25,866 nt of DNA from NCBI GenBank assembly GCA_001724265.1, contig MEDY01000495.1, positions 1-25,866 on the forward strand, given 5' to 3'. Every line of letters starts with the position of its first letter. The stretch's first letter is position 1. Below the pieces are notes generated by a model, which saw only the letters and a program-made list of their open reading frames with translations, had not been told where the DNA came from and did no database searches. The stretch comes from Rhizaria sp. SCN 62-66 (Eukaryota; Rhizaria, unplaced). This document shows, in pieces, positions 1-9,484 of this stretch. The position numbers were made by a program, and so were the translations under genes.

Positions 1-352
1 CGTCAACATCCCCATCATCGCCCTCTGCGACGCTGATGCCCCCCTCCGCTGCGTCGACATCGCCATCCCCTGCAACAACAAGTCCAAGCAGTCCATCGCT
101 CTCGTCTACTGGCTCCTGGCCCGTGAGGTGCTCCGCATGCGCGGCGCCATCTCCCGCTCCGAGCCCTGGGAGGTCATGATCGACCTCTTCATGCACCGTG
201 ACCTTGAGGAGATCGCCAAGGAGGCTGAGGCTTCCGCTGCCTCCAAGGAGGCTGCTGAGGCCCCCGTTGCCGAGGCCGCTGTCGCTGCTGAGACCGCCGA
301 CTTCGCCTCCACCGGTGCCACCAACTGGGACCAGCCCGCCACTGCCTTCTAA
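1..352 (+). CDS. RPSA: 40S ribosomal protein SA (uS2), 3' part
   Basis: This is the C-terminal 116 codons of the small-subunit ribosomal protein SA/S0 (uS2), which sits on the 40S head-body junction. The frame starts at base 2 and the 5' part lies outside the window. The visible protein carries the family hallmarks: an [21 protein letters not shown] stretch read in two pieces ([10 protein letters not shown], then VDIAIPCNN), [22 protein letters not shown], then [17 protein letters not shown] followed by EEIAKE. The tail is Ala/Glu-rich and ends near the aromatic-containing NWDQPATAF, as is usual for the eukaryotic protein rather than bacterial S2. The stop is TAA at 350-352. Codon use is strongly C-ending (GCC, CTC, ATC), unlike the more GCG-rich large genes downstream, which fits a highly expressed gene. 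Identity is near certain from the conserved blocks. Confidence 0.96.
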   Translation, partial: VNIPIIALCDADAPLRCVDIAIPCNNKSKQSIALVYWLLAREVLRMRGAISRSEPWEVMIDLFMHRDLEEIAKEAEASAASKEAAEAPVAEAAVAAETADFASTGATNWDQPATAF

Positions 353-895
353 ATGCCTAAGTACTACACGTAAAATGACAAAGCATTTGAGTCGACAGGT
401 ATAATACACGACGACTATTCAAACTCGACAATTTTTCTCGCTGTCCCACCAATTCGTCTTGCTTCGACTGTTTATACTGAAATAGTATTGTTAAATGATG
501 AGTTGCAAGCGTATGGAGATGACGATACTGGAGTCACACTTTGGTTTTTCACTTGTCTAAACCTTCAAATGGCTTATCTGCTTGAAGTAAATACATTTTG
601 CTTCGTTCGACCACAACTCGAATGAGGATGGTGCTGGCAACCCTTTGATTGGCGCTACGCAATACATAGCTAGAGGACTGGTTCGTCCGTCTATGACGAT
701 TTACGTGCGACAACAGATATGTATGCCGTGTTTCCTATTTGGCCCCAAATTAGTTGATTCCCGCTTTTCGTTATTCATTCTCTAACCGCATTCTTTTCCC
801 ACACTCTTCTCGATAGGTTCCTTCCCGTCACTTCCACCTTTCTCATAAGGCCACAGAGCTTTGCTGTCCCCAAGTCCTTTTCTCTTTAGAACCTC
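353..895. other. Intergenic region between RPSA and the FYV7-like gene
   Basis: About 540 bases, AT-rich in the first two thirds, holding the RPSA 3' UTR and the promoter and 5' leader of the next gene. No canonical AATAAA is obvious just after the RPSA stop. The last 120 bases become pyrimidine-rich (runs such as CCTTCCCGTCACTTCCACC and CCTTTTCTCTTT), the sort of leader also seen before the transporter gene at 16434. No tRNA, small RNA or further coding frame was recognised. Confidence 0.6.
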
Positions 896-2152
896 ATGTC
901 GGTACGTTTCTTTTGAATCTGTTCACACGTTTTACTTTGCTATATCTTTCTATTGTACTTCACACACTTAATCACTCTTCCCCTCAACGGTCTCACCCTT
1001 CTCCTTAATCCCACGCAGTCTCAGGAGGGCCGTTCCTTCAAGCCGCGCGCGGACGCCGACACCCGCGGCGCGATCCGCGAGGGCCGCAGCGCGCTGGCGC
1101 TGGGCGATTTTATCCAACGCAGCCAGAACCGCTACGACGACTCTACCAAGCGCGAGTGGCAATTCAAGGAGCGCGGCGCAGTGCACCGCAGCTACGCGCG
1201 CACACTGCGCCGCGAGGGTCTCTCGGACGCGGCCCGGGCGCGCGATACGGCGCTGGGCAAGAACGCGCCGCAGGTGTCGCGCGAGGTCGACTACTCTGCG
1301 ATGCTGACGGAGGAGGAAAAGGCGGAGCTGCGCGTGATGCGCGAGCTCCAGCGCGAGCGCAACCTCGCCCGCAAGCGCCGCGCGGACGACCTGCGCGCGG
1401 GGCTCATCTCGCCCGACGAGCGCGACGGCGCCGACGCCGCGTTTAACTCGGAGCGCAGCTGGGAGCAGGCCGCCGCCGCCGCCGCGCTCAAACGCGCGCG
1501 CGCGCTCGACGGCGTCAAGGTCACTGAGTATGACGACAGCGACAACACCACCAACAACAGCAACAAGAAGAACAGCGGCGCTAGCGACACCCAGAGCCCG
1601 AGCCAGGGCCAGGGCAAGGGCGGGGACGACTCCGACCTGCTGGGCCGCGTGAGCGTGTACACACAGGCGGAGCGCGACGCGCACCGCGCCTCCAAGCCCA
1701 AGACCCTCTTCGACCAGTACGTCCGCGGCCGCGAAGCAAACGCGATTCTCAGTCACAGCCATCTCGTAGCAGGGCGTATCATTAGCACACTCTATTATGT
1801 CTGAACAACACATTTTCAACGCTAATGTATTCCTATTTTCTTTCTCTCCCTTATCTTTTCCCTCAGCGCACGCGTGGAGCGCGAGAGGCGGCAGGCCGAG
1901 TTCGAAGCGCGCGTTGCGGCGCGCGAGGCCGAGTCGCAGTCCAAGGGCGCCAACGCGCGGCAGCGCGAGGTGCGCCGCGGGCGGCTGGGCGTCAAGAACC
2001 AGAAGGGGCAGCCGGTGCTCAAGGGGCTCATCATGAACACGTACGACAAGTTGCTTAAGATGACCGGCGGCGCGGGCTCTGGCGCCGCCGACAGCGTGCG
2101 CAGCATGCAGATCGCCAAGTCCGTCGCCGGCAGCAAGCAGCACCGCCGCTGA
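896..2152 (+). CDS. FYV7/CCDC59-like rRNA-processing protein, three exons
   Basis: Exons 896-901, 1019-1716 and 1867-2152 join in frame to 330 codons (329 aa plus TGA). Both introns begin GTACGT and end in CAG. The first coding exon holds only ATG TCG. The protein is basic, charged and coiled-coil-like. Two regions resemble my recollection of the yeast FYV7 / human CCDC59 (TAP26) family: residues about 45-70 (STKREWQFKERG...RSYARTLRREGL) match the family's N-terminal KxYLKALKxEG-type helix, and residues about 275-300 (KNQKGQPVLKGLI...YDKLLKM) match the terminal RTxxGQPxMxxxIxxLLxKI motif. Between them lies a low-complexity Asn/Ser/Gly/Gln linker. Members act in the nucleolus in 18S rRNA maturation. 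The protein is longer than the roughly 150-240 aa usual for the family. The assignment rests on short motifs; an unrelated nucleolar basic protein is possible. Confidence 0.65.
902..1018 (+). other. Intron 1 of the FYV7-like gene
   Basis: 117-base intron with donor GTACGT immediately after the second codon and acceptor CCCACGCAG. It is AT- and pyrimidine-rich against GC-rich exons. TTAATC at about 1004-1010 or ACTTAATCAC at about 967-975 could serve as branch site. Removing it joins ATG TCG to TCT CAG GAG in phase 0. Confidence 0.85.
1717..1866 (+). other. Intron 2 of the FYV7-like gene
   Basis: 150-base intron with donor GTACGT and acceptor TTTTCCCTCAG after a long pyrimidine tract. GCTAATG at about 1820-1826 is a good branch-site candidate. 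Splicing joins CA to C, making a His codon, and restores the frame into the VERERRQAEFEARV coiled coil. Without splicing, the frame hits TGA at about 1802. Confidence 0.85.
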
Positions 2153-2334
2153 GACTCTGCAGCACTGCCATGCGCTGTGCAGCAGCTGCGCTGTGTAACT
2201 GCGCTGTGTAGCTGCGCGGTCGGTGCTGTCTTGCGTGCTGCCTATGCGACAACCGTCGCCGTGCGCAGCCGTGCGCGAGTGGTGGACGCGCGAGTAGTGA
2301 TATTTTCGATGCTGAAAGCCTGCTGTGCGGTGTT

Positions 2335-2375
2335 TGAAATATAACAAAATATGCGACATATTTTGTTATATTTCA
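2335..2375. repeat. Perfect 19-bp inverted repeat with a 3-base loop
   Basis: Left arm 2335-2353 (TGAAATATAACAAAATATG) and right arm 2357-2375 are exact reverse complements, separated only by CGA. It is AT-rich and lies between convergent gene ends. It could fold as a cruciform or RNA hairpin. A transcription or 3'-processing role is inference; a remnant of a small inverted-repeat element is the alternative. Confidence 0.95.
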
Positions 2376-2476
2376 GTGGTGTATGAGGCCAATCTGACAG
2401 GGTCAGCTGCTTGACATATCATTTCAATCCAAGAGCTTATTTTGTTCAATCATTGTCACTGGAAAGAGATGATAAT

Positions 2477-2499
2477 AAGTACGTACACTGTACGTACTT
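2477..2499. repeat. Perfect 10-bp inverted repeat (AAGTACGTAC, loop ACT)
   Basis: Arms 2477-2486 and 2490-2499 are exact reverse complements around ACT. It touches the minus-strand AATAAA (TTTATT, 2499-2504) that follows the MORN gene stop, so it lies just beyond that poly(A) signal in the direction of MORN transcription. Each arm contains the self-complementary GTAC repeated in the register GTACGTAC. Confidence 0.9.
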
Positions 2500-2504
2500 T
2501 TATT
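2499..2504 (-). terminator. Poly(A) signal AATAAA for the MORN gene
   Basis: TTTATT on the plus strand reads AATAAA on the minus strand, about 55 bases after the MORN stop codon at 2559-2561. Its position suits a short 3' UTR. The motif is short and the surroundings AT-rich, so the call is moderate. Confidence 0.45.
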
Positions 2505-2558
2505 TTTTTGTTATTACGAACCAATACAGATGCGACTACATTACAGATCGAGATCCGC

Positions 2559-3326
2559 TCACAGAGCATCCGCATCGAACTCGCTGGCATCGAACTCGCT
2601 GGTGTTTGCGCCGCTCGCTCTGCTTCCATCGTCCGGCGCGTTGTTGTGCCACTGCCCATCTGTAACGGTGCCGTCGGCCGCGGTCAGCGTGCCGCTGCCG
2701 TGACGCTTGTGCTCGTGCCATTTGCCGTCGTACACGGCACCGTCAGCGTAGCGCATGCGGCCGCGGCCGTGGCGCATGCGTTCGCTGTTGACCTCGCCCG
2801 TGTACTCGCCACCGTCGGTGAAGCGTAGCGTGGCGACGCCCACCGCGCTCCCGCTCTTGAACGTGCCTTCGAGCTCGCGGCGACTGAGCGAATCATCGGC
2901 AGGGAACGTGTACTTGCCCGCGCCGATGGGCAGCGCCAGACGGTTCTGTCCTTCATACACAGCGCCTCTGTCGTAGTGGATGATGACATAGCCCTCAAGC
3001 TTTGACTGAACCCACTCGCCCTCCATCACCGCGCCCGCGCGCGAGCTCGTGAGCTTGCCCCAGCCGTGGCGCAGGCCGTGGGCCCACTCGCCTTCATACA
3101 CATGTCCCGCCTTGTCGTCGCGCGACGTGCCGTGGACCCAACGCCGGCCCTCACGGAATGATCCTGTGTAGACCTCGTGCTGCGACACCGACTCGACCCC
3201 TTCGCCGTGATACTTTCCACCAAGCCAAGAGCCAGAGTAGAGTTCGAAGCCCTTGGAGTCGCGAAGCGTGCCCACGCCTTCTGGCTGCCCGTTTACCAAT
3301 GTTCCTGTGTAAAGGTGGCCAAGATT
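2559..3326 (-). CDS. MORN-repeat protein, 5' end unresolved
   Basis: The open frame of 255 codons upstream of TGA (2559-2561) is built almost wholly from about ten MORN repeats of some 23 residues, with the YxGxWxxGxxxGxG pattern: YTGTLVNGQPEGVGTL, YSGSWLGGKYHGEGV, YEGEWAHGLRHGWGKL, YTGEV...RHGRGRMRYADG, YDGKWHEHKRHGSGTL. MORN repeats form a beta-hairpin solenoid that binds membranes or proteins, often at cytoskeletal or plasma-membrane sites in protists. No kinase or other catalytic domain is attached. The first repeat starts directly after an in-frame TAG (3327-3329), so the 5' end is unclear. Either an intron ends at CTAG, for example 3327-3420 with donor GTACTG and a 25-codon first exon from ATG 3495, or a nine-codon ATG start at 3356 is interrupted by TAG. 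The tail is Asp/Ser-rich (SEFDASEFDADAL). Confidence 0.85.
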   Translation of the reverse strand, partial: NLGHLYTGTLVNGQPEGVGTLRDSKGFELYSGSWLGGKYHGEGVESVSQHEVYTGSFREGRRWVHGTSRDDKAGHVYEGEWAHGLRHGWGKLTSSRAGAVMEGEWVQSKLEGYVIIHYDRGAVYEGQNRLALPIGAGKYTFPADDSLSRRELEGTFKSGSAVGVATLRFTDGGEYTGEVNSERMRHGRGRMRYADGAVYDGKWHEHKRHGSGTLTAADGTVTDGQWHNNAPDDGSRASGANTSEFDASEFDADAL

Positions 3327-3329
3327 CTA

Positions 3330-3999
3330 GTGGTCCACAGCTTCAATGGATGCCATTATGTTAGATGTGGTTTCTGGAAGACATTATGATACATGAATAA
3401 ATAAAGAGATGGCACAGTACTTGCGAGTGATTAGAATTCACGACAAAATCATATTTTGTGTTGTAATTACAGTAATGAGTAAGATGGCTGTACATTCATG
3501 CTAGCCTGGAGGTAACGAAGGAGGCAAGCCCTTTTGGTGTGTTTTCTGTGTGGTAAGGCGACAAATGCACACAACACTGAAAGGTCCGAAGTTGCATTTA
3601 AATATTTGACATCAAAAAATACCTAAATAACTAACTAGTTCAGAGCTGCCGCAGTAGTTTGCACCAGGATGCACATGATACCCAAAGCTGGCGACCTTCT
3701 GTTCGTCACACCACAAAAAGCTCGCAACAGTGATCACGCACAAACTGGATGGATTGTGCTCAAAATACGCCTGTTTCCAGGACCATGGCGATCATTATCG
3801 GAGTTGTGGCGATATCGTGACTGAATTAAATTAGAGCAAATAATTTATTAATGATCAAAGACTTAAGTACGAGGCGTCTTCATAAATCATATTTCATCTG
3901 GTTGCTTCATTCAGCACGTACCGTGCCGATCGCTCTTAGTACTATGGCGAGCGGTGAAGCAATTGTCATTTTTAAATGATGTTGCAATAAAACCATTCT
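3330..3999. other. AT-rich intergenic region upstream of MORN and downstream of PPP4R1-like
   Basis: About 670 bases between two minus-strand genes. It contains the MORN promoter and possibly a short first exon (3421-3495, see the MORN entry), and the 3' UTR of the giant gene. No clear minus-strand AATAAA follows the stop at 4000; the AATAAA at about 3986 is on the plus strand. No RNA gene or repeat was recognised. Confidence 0.55.
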
Positions 4000-6900
4000 T
4001 TAATTATCGGTTGTGCCATCATCCTTCTCGTGGTGTGCATGACTCTCAACTTCTGCCTCTGTAGCATCAGCTTCTGCAGTCTCGACATTCTCAGCTTCAA
4101 CCTCAGCCTCAGCTTCCGACTCAGTCTCTGCCTCCGCCTCCGCGTCGGTGACGGCTTCCGCGTCCGTGGCGTCCGTGACGGCCGAGTAGTCGGCCGTGGC
4201 GTCGGTACTTGCGCACGCACGCGCGCTGGCGCTGGCCCCGGGCGCGGAGCCCGAGCGCCTCACCGCGCCGCTGGCCTGCGTGTCGGCGTCGGCATCGGCG
4301 TCGGCGCCATCGACGGCGAGCGGCGCGTAGCGCACCTGCTCCTCGGTGACCTCGAAGTCAAGTCGCGCCTCTTGTGCCGACTCAGCAACCATCCACTGCA
4401 CGGCGGGCGCGACCGCGAGCCAGTGCGCGCGTGTGAAGGCCTCGAGCGCGCGGCCCTGGGCGACGACCCAGCGCACCTGCCGGCACGCGCGCGGCTCCGT
4501 CGCCGCAGCCAGCGCCTCGCCCAGCGGCCGGTCGCCCAGCACAAAGGCCGATAGCGGCGTCTGCGTGATCACGGGACATCCGCCGTCGCCCAGCAGCGGC
4601 GCCAGCGGGGCGGCCGCGACGGACGCCGCAGCGGCGGCCTCGGCGGCGGCGACCACGGCCTCGGCGGCGGCGGCGTTGGCGGACGCCGTGTCGTTGTCGT
4701 CGTCGCCGCCCGCGCCGGCCCCGTCGCCGCGCGCGGCCAACTTGCTGGCGGCCGCGTTGGCGGCAGCCGCGGCCTCGAGCGTGGTGCCCGTGTTGTCGGC
4801 CGCGCGCTGCAGCAGCAGCTGCTGCTGGAAGTCGAGCTGTTGCTGCTGACGGCGCGCCTTCTCGGCCGCGGCAGCGAGCGCGTCGGCAACGTCGCCGCCC
4901 ATCGGCAGCGCGCCCCGCGCCGCGCGCGCGCGCATCAGCGACGGGTACGTGCGCGCCACGCTGCCCGCGGCGGCGCCGCCCACGGTCACGGCGGTCGCCG
5001 CCGCGCGCAGCGCCGTCGTCACCGAGAGCGCACACCCACGCGAGCAAGACATGCAGGGCTGCACGATGCGCGCGCCCGCGGCCGCGCGCTGCAGCGACTG
5101 CGCGCGCGACAGCCGCGTGCCGCCGGGCGCAGCAGCCGAAGAGGACGCGGAGCCCCAGACGAGGCAGACCTGCTTGCGCAGCGCGGCGAGCGCGCGGGTG
5201 CCAATGAGTGGCTCGAGCGGGCCGCCGCGGCGCAGGTGGCGGCGCGTGAGGCGCGGCAGCGGCGTCGCGACGGCGGCGCGGCGCACCTCGACGTTGGCGT
5301 CCTCGCTGCGCTCGCGCACCAGGTGCACCAGCGCCGAGTAGACCGACTGGCCCGACGATAGCCCGCCCGTGGCGACGGCGGCGGCGACGGCGCGTGCGCG
5401 GCCCGACGTCGGGGCGGAGCCCGCGAGCAGAGCGGCGGGCACGCGGTGGTGATGCTGCGGCTGCATCGGGTCGTCGGCCCAGCCCCAGGCGTAACCCGAG
5501 ACCGCGGCCAGCGCGAGCGCGGCGGCGTCGACAGGCCGTGCCGTCGCCGTGATCACCAGCGGCGGCGGCATCGGCGCCGCGGAGCCCGCAGCCGCGGCCG
5601 ACGTGGGCGAGGCCGACGCCGACGCGGCCGCGGTGCGCGCGGTGACGGCGGCGGCGGCGACGGCGGCGGCGAGCGCGCACGAGGGCGAGCGCAGCCCCAG
5701 CAGCCGCGCCGCGCCGCCCGTGCGCAGAGCCATGGTGGACTCAAGCGTGGCGAGCGCGGTGGCCGCGGCGTCGTCGTCCTCGTCGCCTAGCGGCAGCGCG
5801 GTCGGCGAGGCCATCGAGGCCGCGGCGACCGCGGCGGGGCCGGCGGCGGTGGCCGCGGCAGCGTAAGGATCAGCCGGCAGAGACGACGGCAGCGGCGGCG
5901 CGGGCAAGCGCGGCGCGCGCGAGAAGAGCAGGCTCAGCAGCGCCAGGACCTCGGGACGCGACGCCGCCACGGGCGCCGGCGGCAGCACGGGCAGGCGCGC
6001 TGCGACGGACGCGGGCGCGGGCGCGGAACGCAGCGTAAACTCGCTGTCGCTCTCGCTGTCGCTGTCGCCGAGGTCCGCGGACCCGCCGGACAGCCGCGCG
6101 CGGGCGGCGACGCCGCGGGAGCGCTTCTGCTGTTGCTGCGGCGAGAGCGGGGAGCGCGGCGAGATGCCACATGCGCAGCGGCACGCGCACGTGCACACAG
6201 CAACGACGTCAGCGTCCTCGCCAGCTCCGGTGCCGCAATCCTCGTCTTCGTCGTCATCGCTTCCGACAAAGTCGTCGTCGTCGACATCGGCCTCGTACTC
6301 CGACGAGGTGGGCGACTCGTCATCTCTGCTCGTCACGGCGTCACCGCGCGCGCGCACGCCGCGGCGCGACGCGCGCGGCGCGGGCCGCAGCACGTCAGCC
6401 AGTAGCCGCAGCACCGCGGCCGCGGCCTGCACGGCGTGCAGACGCACCGACGCGGCGGCCGCGGGCGCGATGGGGGACACGCTCGCCGCCGCCGCCGCAG
6501 CAGTCGCGGCGGCAGCGGCGGCCGCGTGCGTGGGGTACATGGCGCCGTGGCTCGTGGTGAGCTTGGCGGCCGCGGGGGCGAGCGCGCGCGCGAAGGCCTG
6601 CGCCACTGCCGCAGGCGGCGGCGGCGCGGCAAAGGCGGGCGCGAGCGCGGTGCCGGCGCGCGCGAGCATGACGACCTGCGGGAAAAGCAGCGCGAGGTAC
6701 ACGTCGTGGCCGACCCAGCGCGGCGCCGCGGCGGCAATGGACAGCAGTAGCGTCAGCGTGCCGGGCATCGGCGCGCGCGAGGACGGCGGCAGCAGCGCGG
6801 CGGCCACGGCCGCGGGCGACGGCAGCAGCTCCAGCGGCTCTGCCGACGCCGCCGAGGCGAGCACGGGCGAGGCCATCATGGCGGCGAGCGACTGCGGCGA

Positions 6901-9452
6901 CGGCGGGCCCTCGGCCACCACGACCTCGGGGGCGCCGGGCGCGATGACCGAGAGGTCGGCCAGCGTTACGGCCGTCGTGGGGCCCACGGTGAGCGGGACG
7001 AGCCCGCGCGTGGCGGCGTCCTTGCTCGCGCCGCTCGTGCTCACGGCCGAGCTGTGGCTGCGCGAGTTGGCGCGCTCGCGCCCGCCCGTGGCGCCCACCG
7101 CGGCGGCCGCGGCGGCCACGAGCGCGGCGGCGTCGCTGTCGGCCGCAACCGAGAGCGACATGGCGCGCGAGCGCGAGTGCGAGCGCGATAGCGCGGGCGT
7201 GATGTCGTGCACCGTGCTGCGGCGCTCGCGCAGCCCGTCGACCGAGATGCGGCCCGGCGACTGCGACGACGGCGAGTCGAGCTCCGTCTCATCCGCCGCC
7301 GCGGGCGCCACCAGCGGCACGCCCGCCATGAGCGCCAGCGCGCCGGCCAGCACCAGCCACGCGCCGCTCGGCGCCAGGTTCGTCGCCTCCGCGGCGGCAG
7401 CGTCCGCGGCCGCAGCGGCAGCGGCCGCAGCAGCAGAGTCGCCGGCCGCAGCAGCAGCAGTTGCGACAGCGGCGGCGGCCGCAGCGGCGGCGTTCGCGTC
7501 GCGCGCGCGCTGGCGCGAGTCCTCTGCGACGGCCTCGAGCACGGCGGGCACGTGGATCGCCGTCTCGACCGACACGCGGCGCACGGGGTCGCTCAGCAGC
7601 GTGACCACAAGCCGCGCGACGAGCTCCAGCGGGTCCAGCGCGGCGCGCACAGTCGCGATTCCGCCCATGAAGCCGCCGTTAGCAGTCACGGCGGCGGCGC
7701 CGGCGGCGTCGCCCGCGGCCGCGGCCGCAACGACGGGCATGCGCGCGCCGGGCAGCTGCGTGCGCGCGCCCAGCGCGGCTGCGGCGAGCAGCGGCAGCTG
7801 GCGCGCGATGATCACGCGCTCGCGCCACTGGCCCGCGGCCGCGACGGGCCGCTGAGACTGCGCGGCCGCGGCCACGCACGCGCGCGCACGCGCCCGCAGC
7901 AGTGCGCGCGGTGAGTACTCCCGCGGCGTCGCGCCGGCGTCGGCGCCGGAGGCGGGCGAGGGCGGCGAGTCGGGCGCGCTGTCCGCGGCGGGCACGGGTG
8001 CGACGGGCGACGGCGCCGCCTCGGGCTCCTGCTCGGACTCGCCATCGCTGCCGATGGCCGTCACACCCAGGAACGCCGACACTGGCAGCGTCTCGATCGT
8101 GTCCTCGGCCGCAGCCGCAGCGGCCGCGGCGGCCGCAGGCGCGGGCGCGGGCGGGTACGCGGTGTCGGCGTCTGCGCCGGCGCGCGGGCCGAGCCACATG
8201 TGCGCGTAGCAGCGGTGGCGCCAGAGCGCGCCGGGCACCGTCACGCAGTCGCCCGCGAACACCGCGGCGCCGGCCGCCGCGGGTGCAGCGGGGGGCTCTG
8301 CCGTCGCGGCGGCCACGCGGCCCGGGAAGAGCGGGAGCGGCGCGAGCAGCGTGCGCGTGAGCGCGGCAAGCGAGAGCGCGGGCAGCACGTAGCCGTCGTT
8401 GAGGTCGACGCCGACGCTCGCGGCTACGGCGGCGGCAGCGATGACGCCTGTCGAGCTCAGCGCCGTCTGTGCCGCCGCCGCCGTCGTGGCGTCAACAGCG
8501 GCACCGAGCCCAAGCGGCTTGACTTCGGCGTCGGCCGTCGCGGCGACGATGTCGGCCAGCACACCCAGCAGCACGCCGCGGCCGTGCTCGGTGCCGGGCG
8601 GCAGCGTCAGCAGCAGCTGCCCGACGGCGCCCAGCGCGCGGCGGCGGCCGGGCGAGCCGGCGGGCTCGGCGACCAGCGCTGTGAGCGTGGGTGCAAGCAC
8701 GAGCGCGGGCGCGAAGAAAGGCGACAGCAGCCCCGCCACGGCGGGCATGGAGCCCAGTAGCGCGTGCCGCAGCGGCGGGTGCGGTGCTGAGGCCAGCAGC
8801 CGGTGCAGCGGCAGTACGGGGTGCAGCGACAGCCACGTGTGGTAGAGCGACGACAGCACCTGCAGCGACGCGCCGGGCGCCGCGGCCACGCCACCCGCGC
8901 CGCACGCCTGCTGCGCCGCGTCGCGCGCCGCGGCCTCGGGCGCCGCGGCCGCGGCCGCCGCCGCTACAGCGTGCGCGTGCGCCGCGCGCATCACGTGCGC
9001 GAGCGCGACGACATGCCGCGGCTGCGCCTCGCGAGCGCCCGCGAGCCCCAGCACCGCGACCGCGCGCCGCGCCCACGGCAGCAGCACGCGGTGCACCTCT
9101 GCGCGCGCGTCAGGTGCACCGATGGACAATGCAGCCGCGGCGACGGGCTGCGCGAGCGGCGCGAGGCCCAGGCGCGCGGCGGCGGCGGCGGGCGCGGCGG
9201 CAGCGTCGGTGACGGCCCACCACTGCGGCGGCAGCGCCAGCGGCACGGGCGCGGCCGTCAGCGGCGCAAGCACGTGCGTCACGCCGGTCCCGTGCCCGGT
9301 CGCCACGTTGGTAGTGGTCGCAGCGGTCGCGGCTGTCGAGGCGGCGGTCGTCGCCGCAGGGTCGGGCAGGTCGTCGTCCTCGTGGTCGCTCTCGCACGCG
9401 AATACGGCCCCCGCAGCGCGCGCGTCGACGTCGCCGACGTCGCCGTCGCCGA

Positions 9453-9484
<32 letters not shown>

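Larger units (their letters stand above)
2153..2558. other. Convergent 3' intergenic region
   Basis: Roughly 400 bases between the 3' ends of the FYV7-like gene (+) and the MORN gene (-). The first 150 bases are GC-moderate with repeated GCTGTG/GCTGCG words (GCAGCTGCGCTGTG, AACTGCGCTGTG, AGCTGCGCGG). The rest is AT-rich and holds two hairpins (2335-2375 and 2477-2499) and a minus-strand AATAAA (TTTATT at 2499-2504). No gene was recognised. Confidence 0.65.

Noticed and set aside
968-2359. 463-codon minus-strand open frame opposite the FYV7-like gene
   Set aside because: It is antisense to a spliced gene with family motifs, is Ala/Arg/Leu-biased as expected from the reverse of GC-rich coding, and runs through both introns and the hairpin.
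6164-7855. 563-codon plus-strand frame as a separate gene
   Set aside because: It lies opposite the C-terminal half of the PPP4R1-like gene and is low-complexity Ala/Ser/Thr only.
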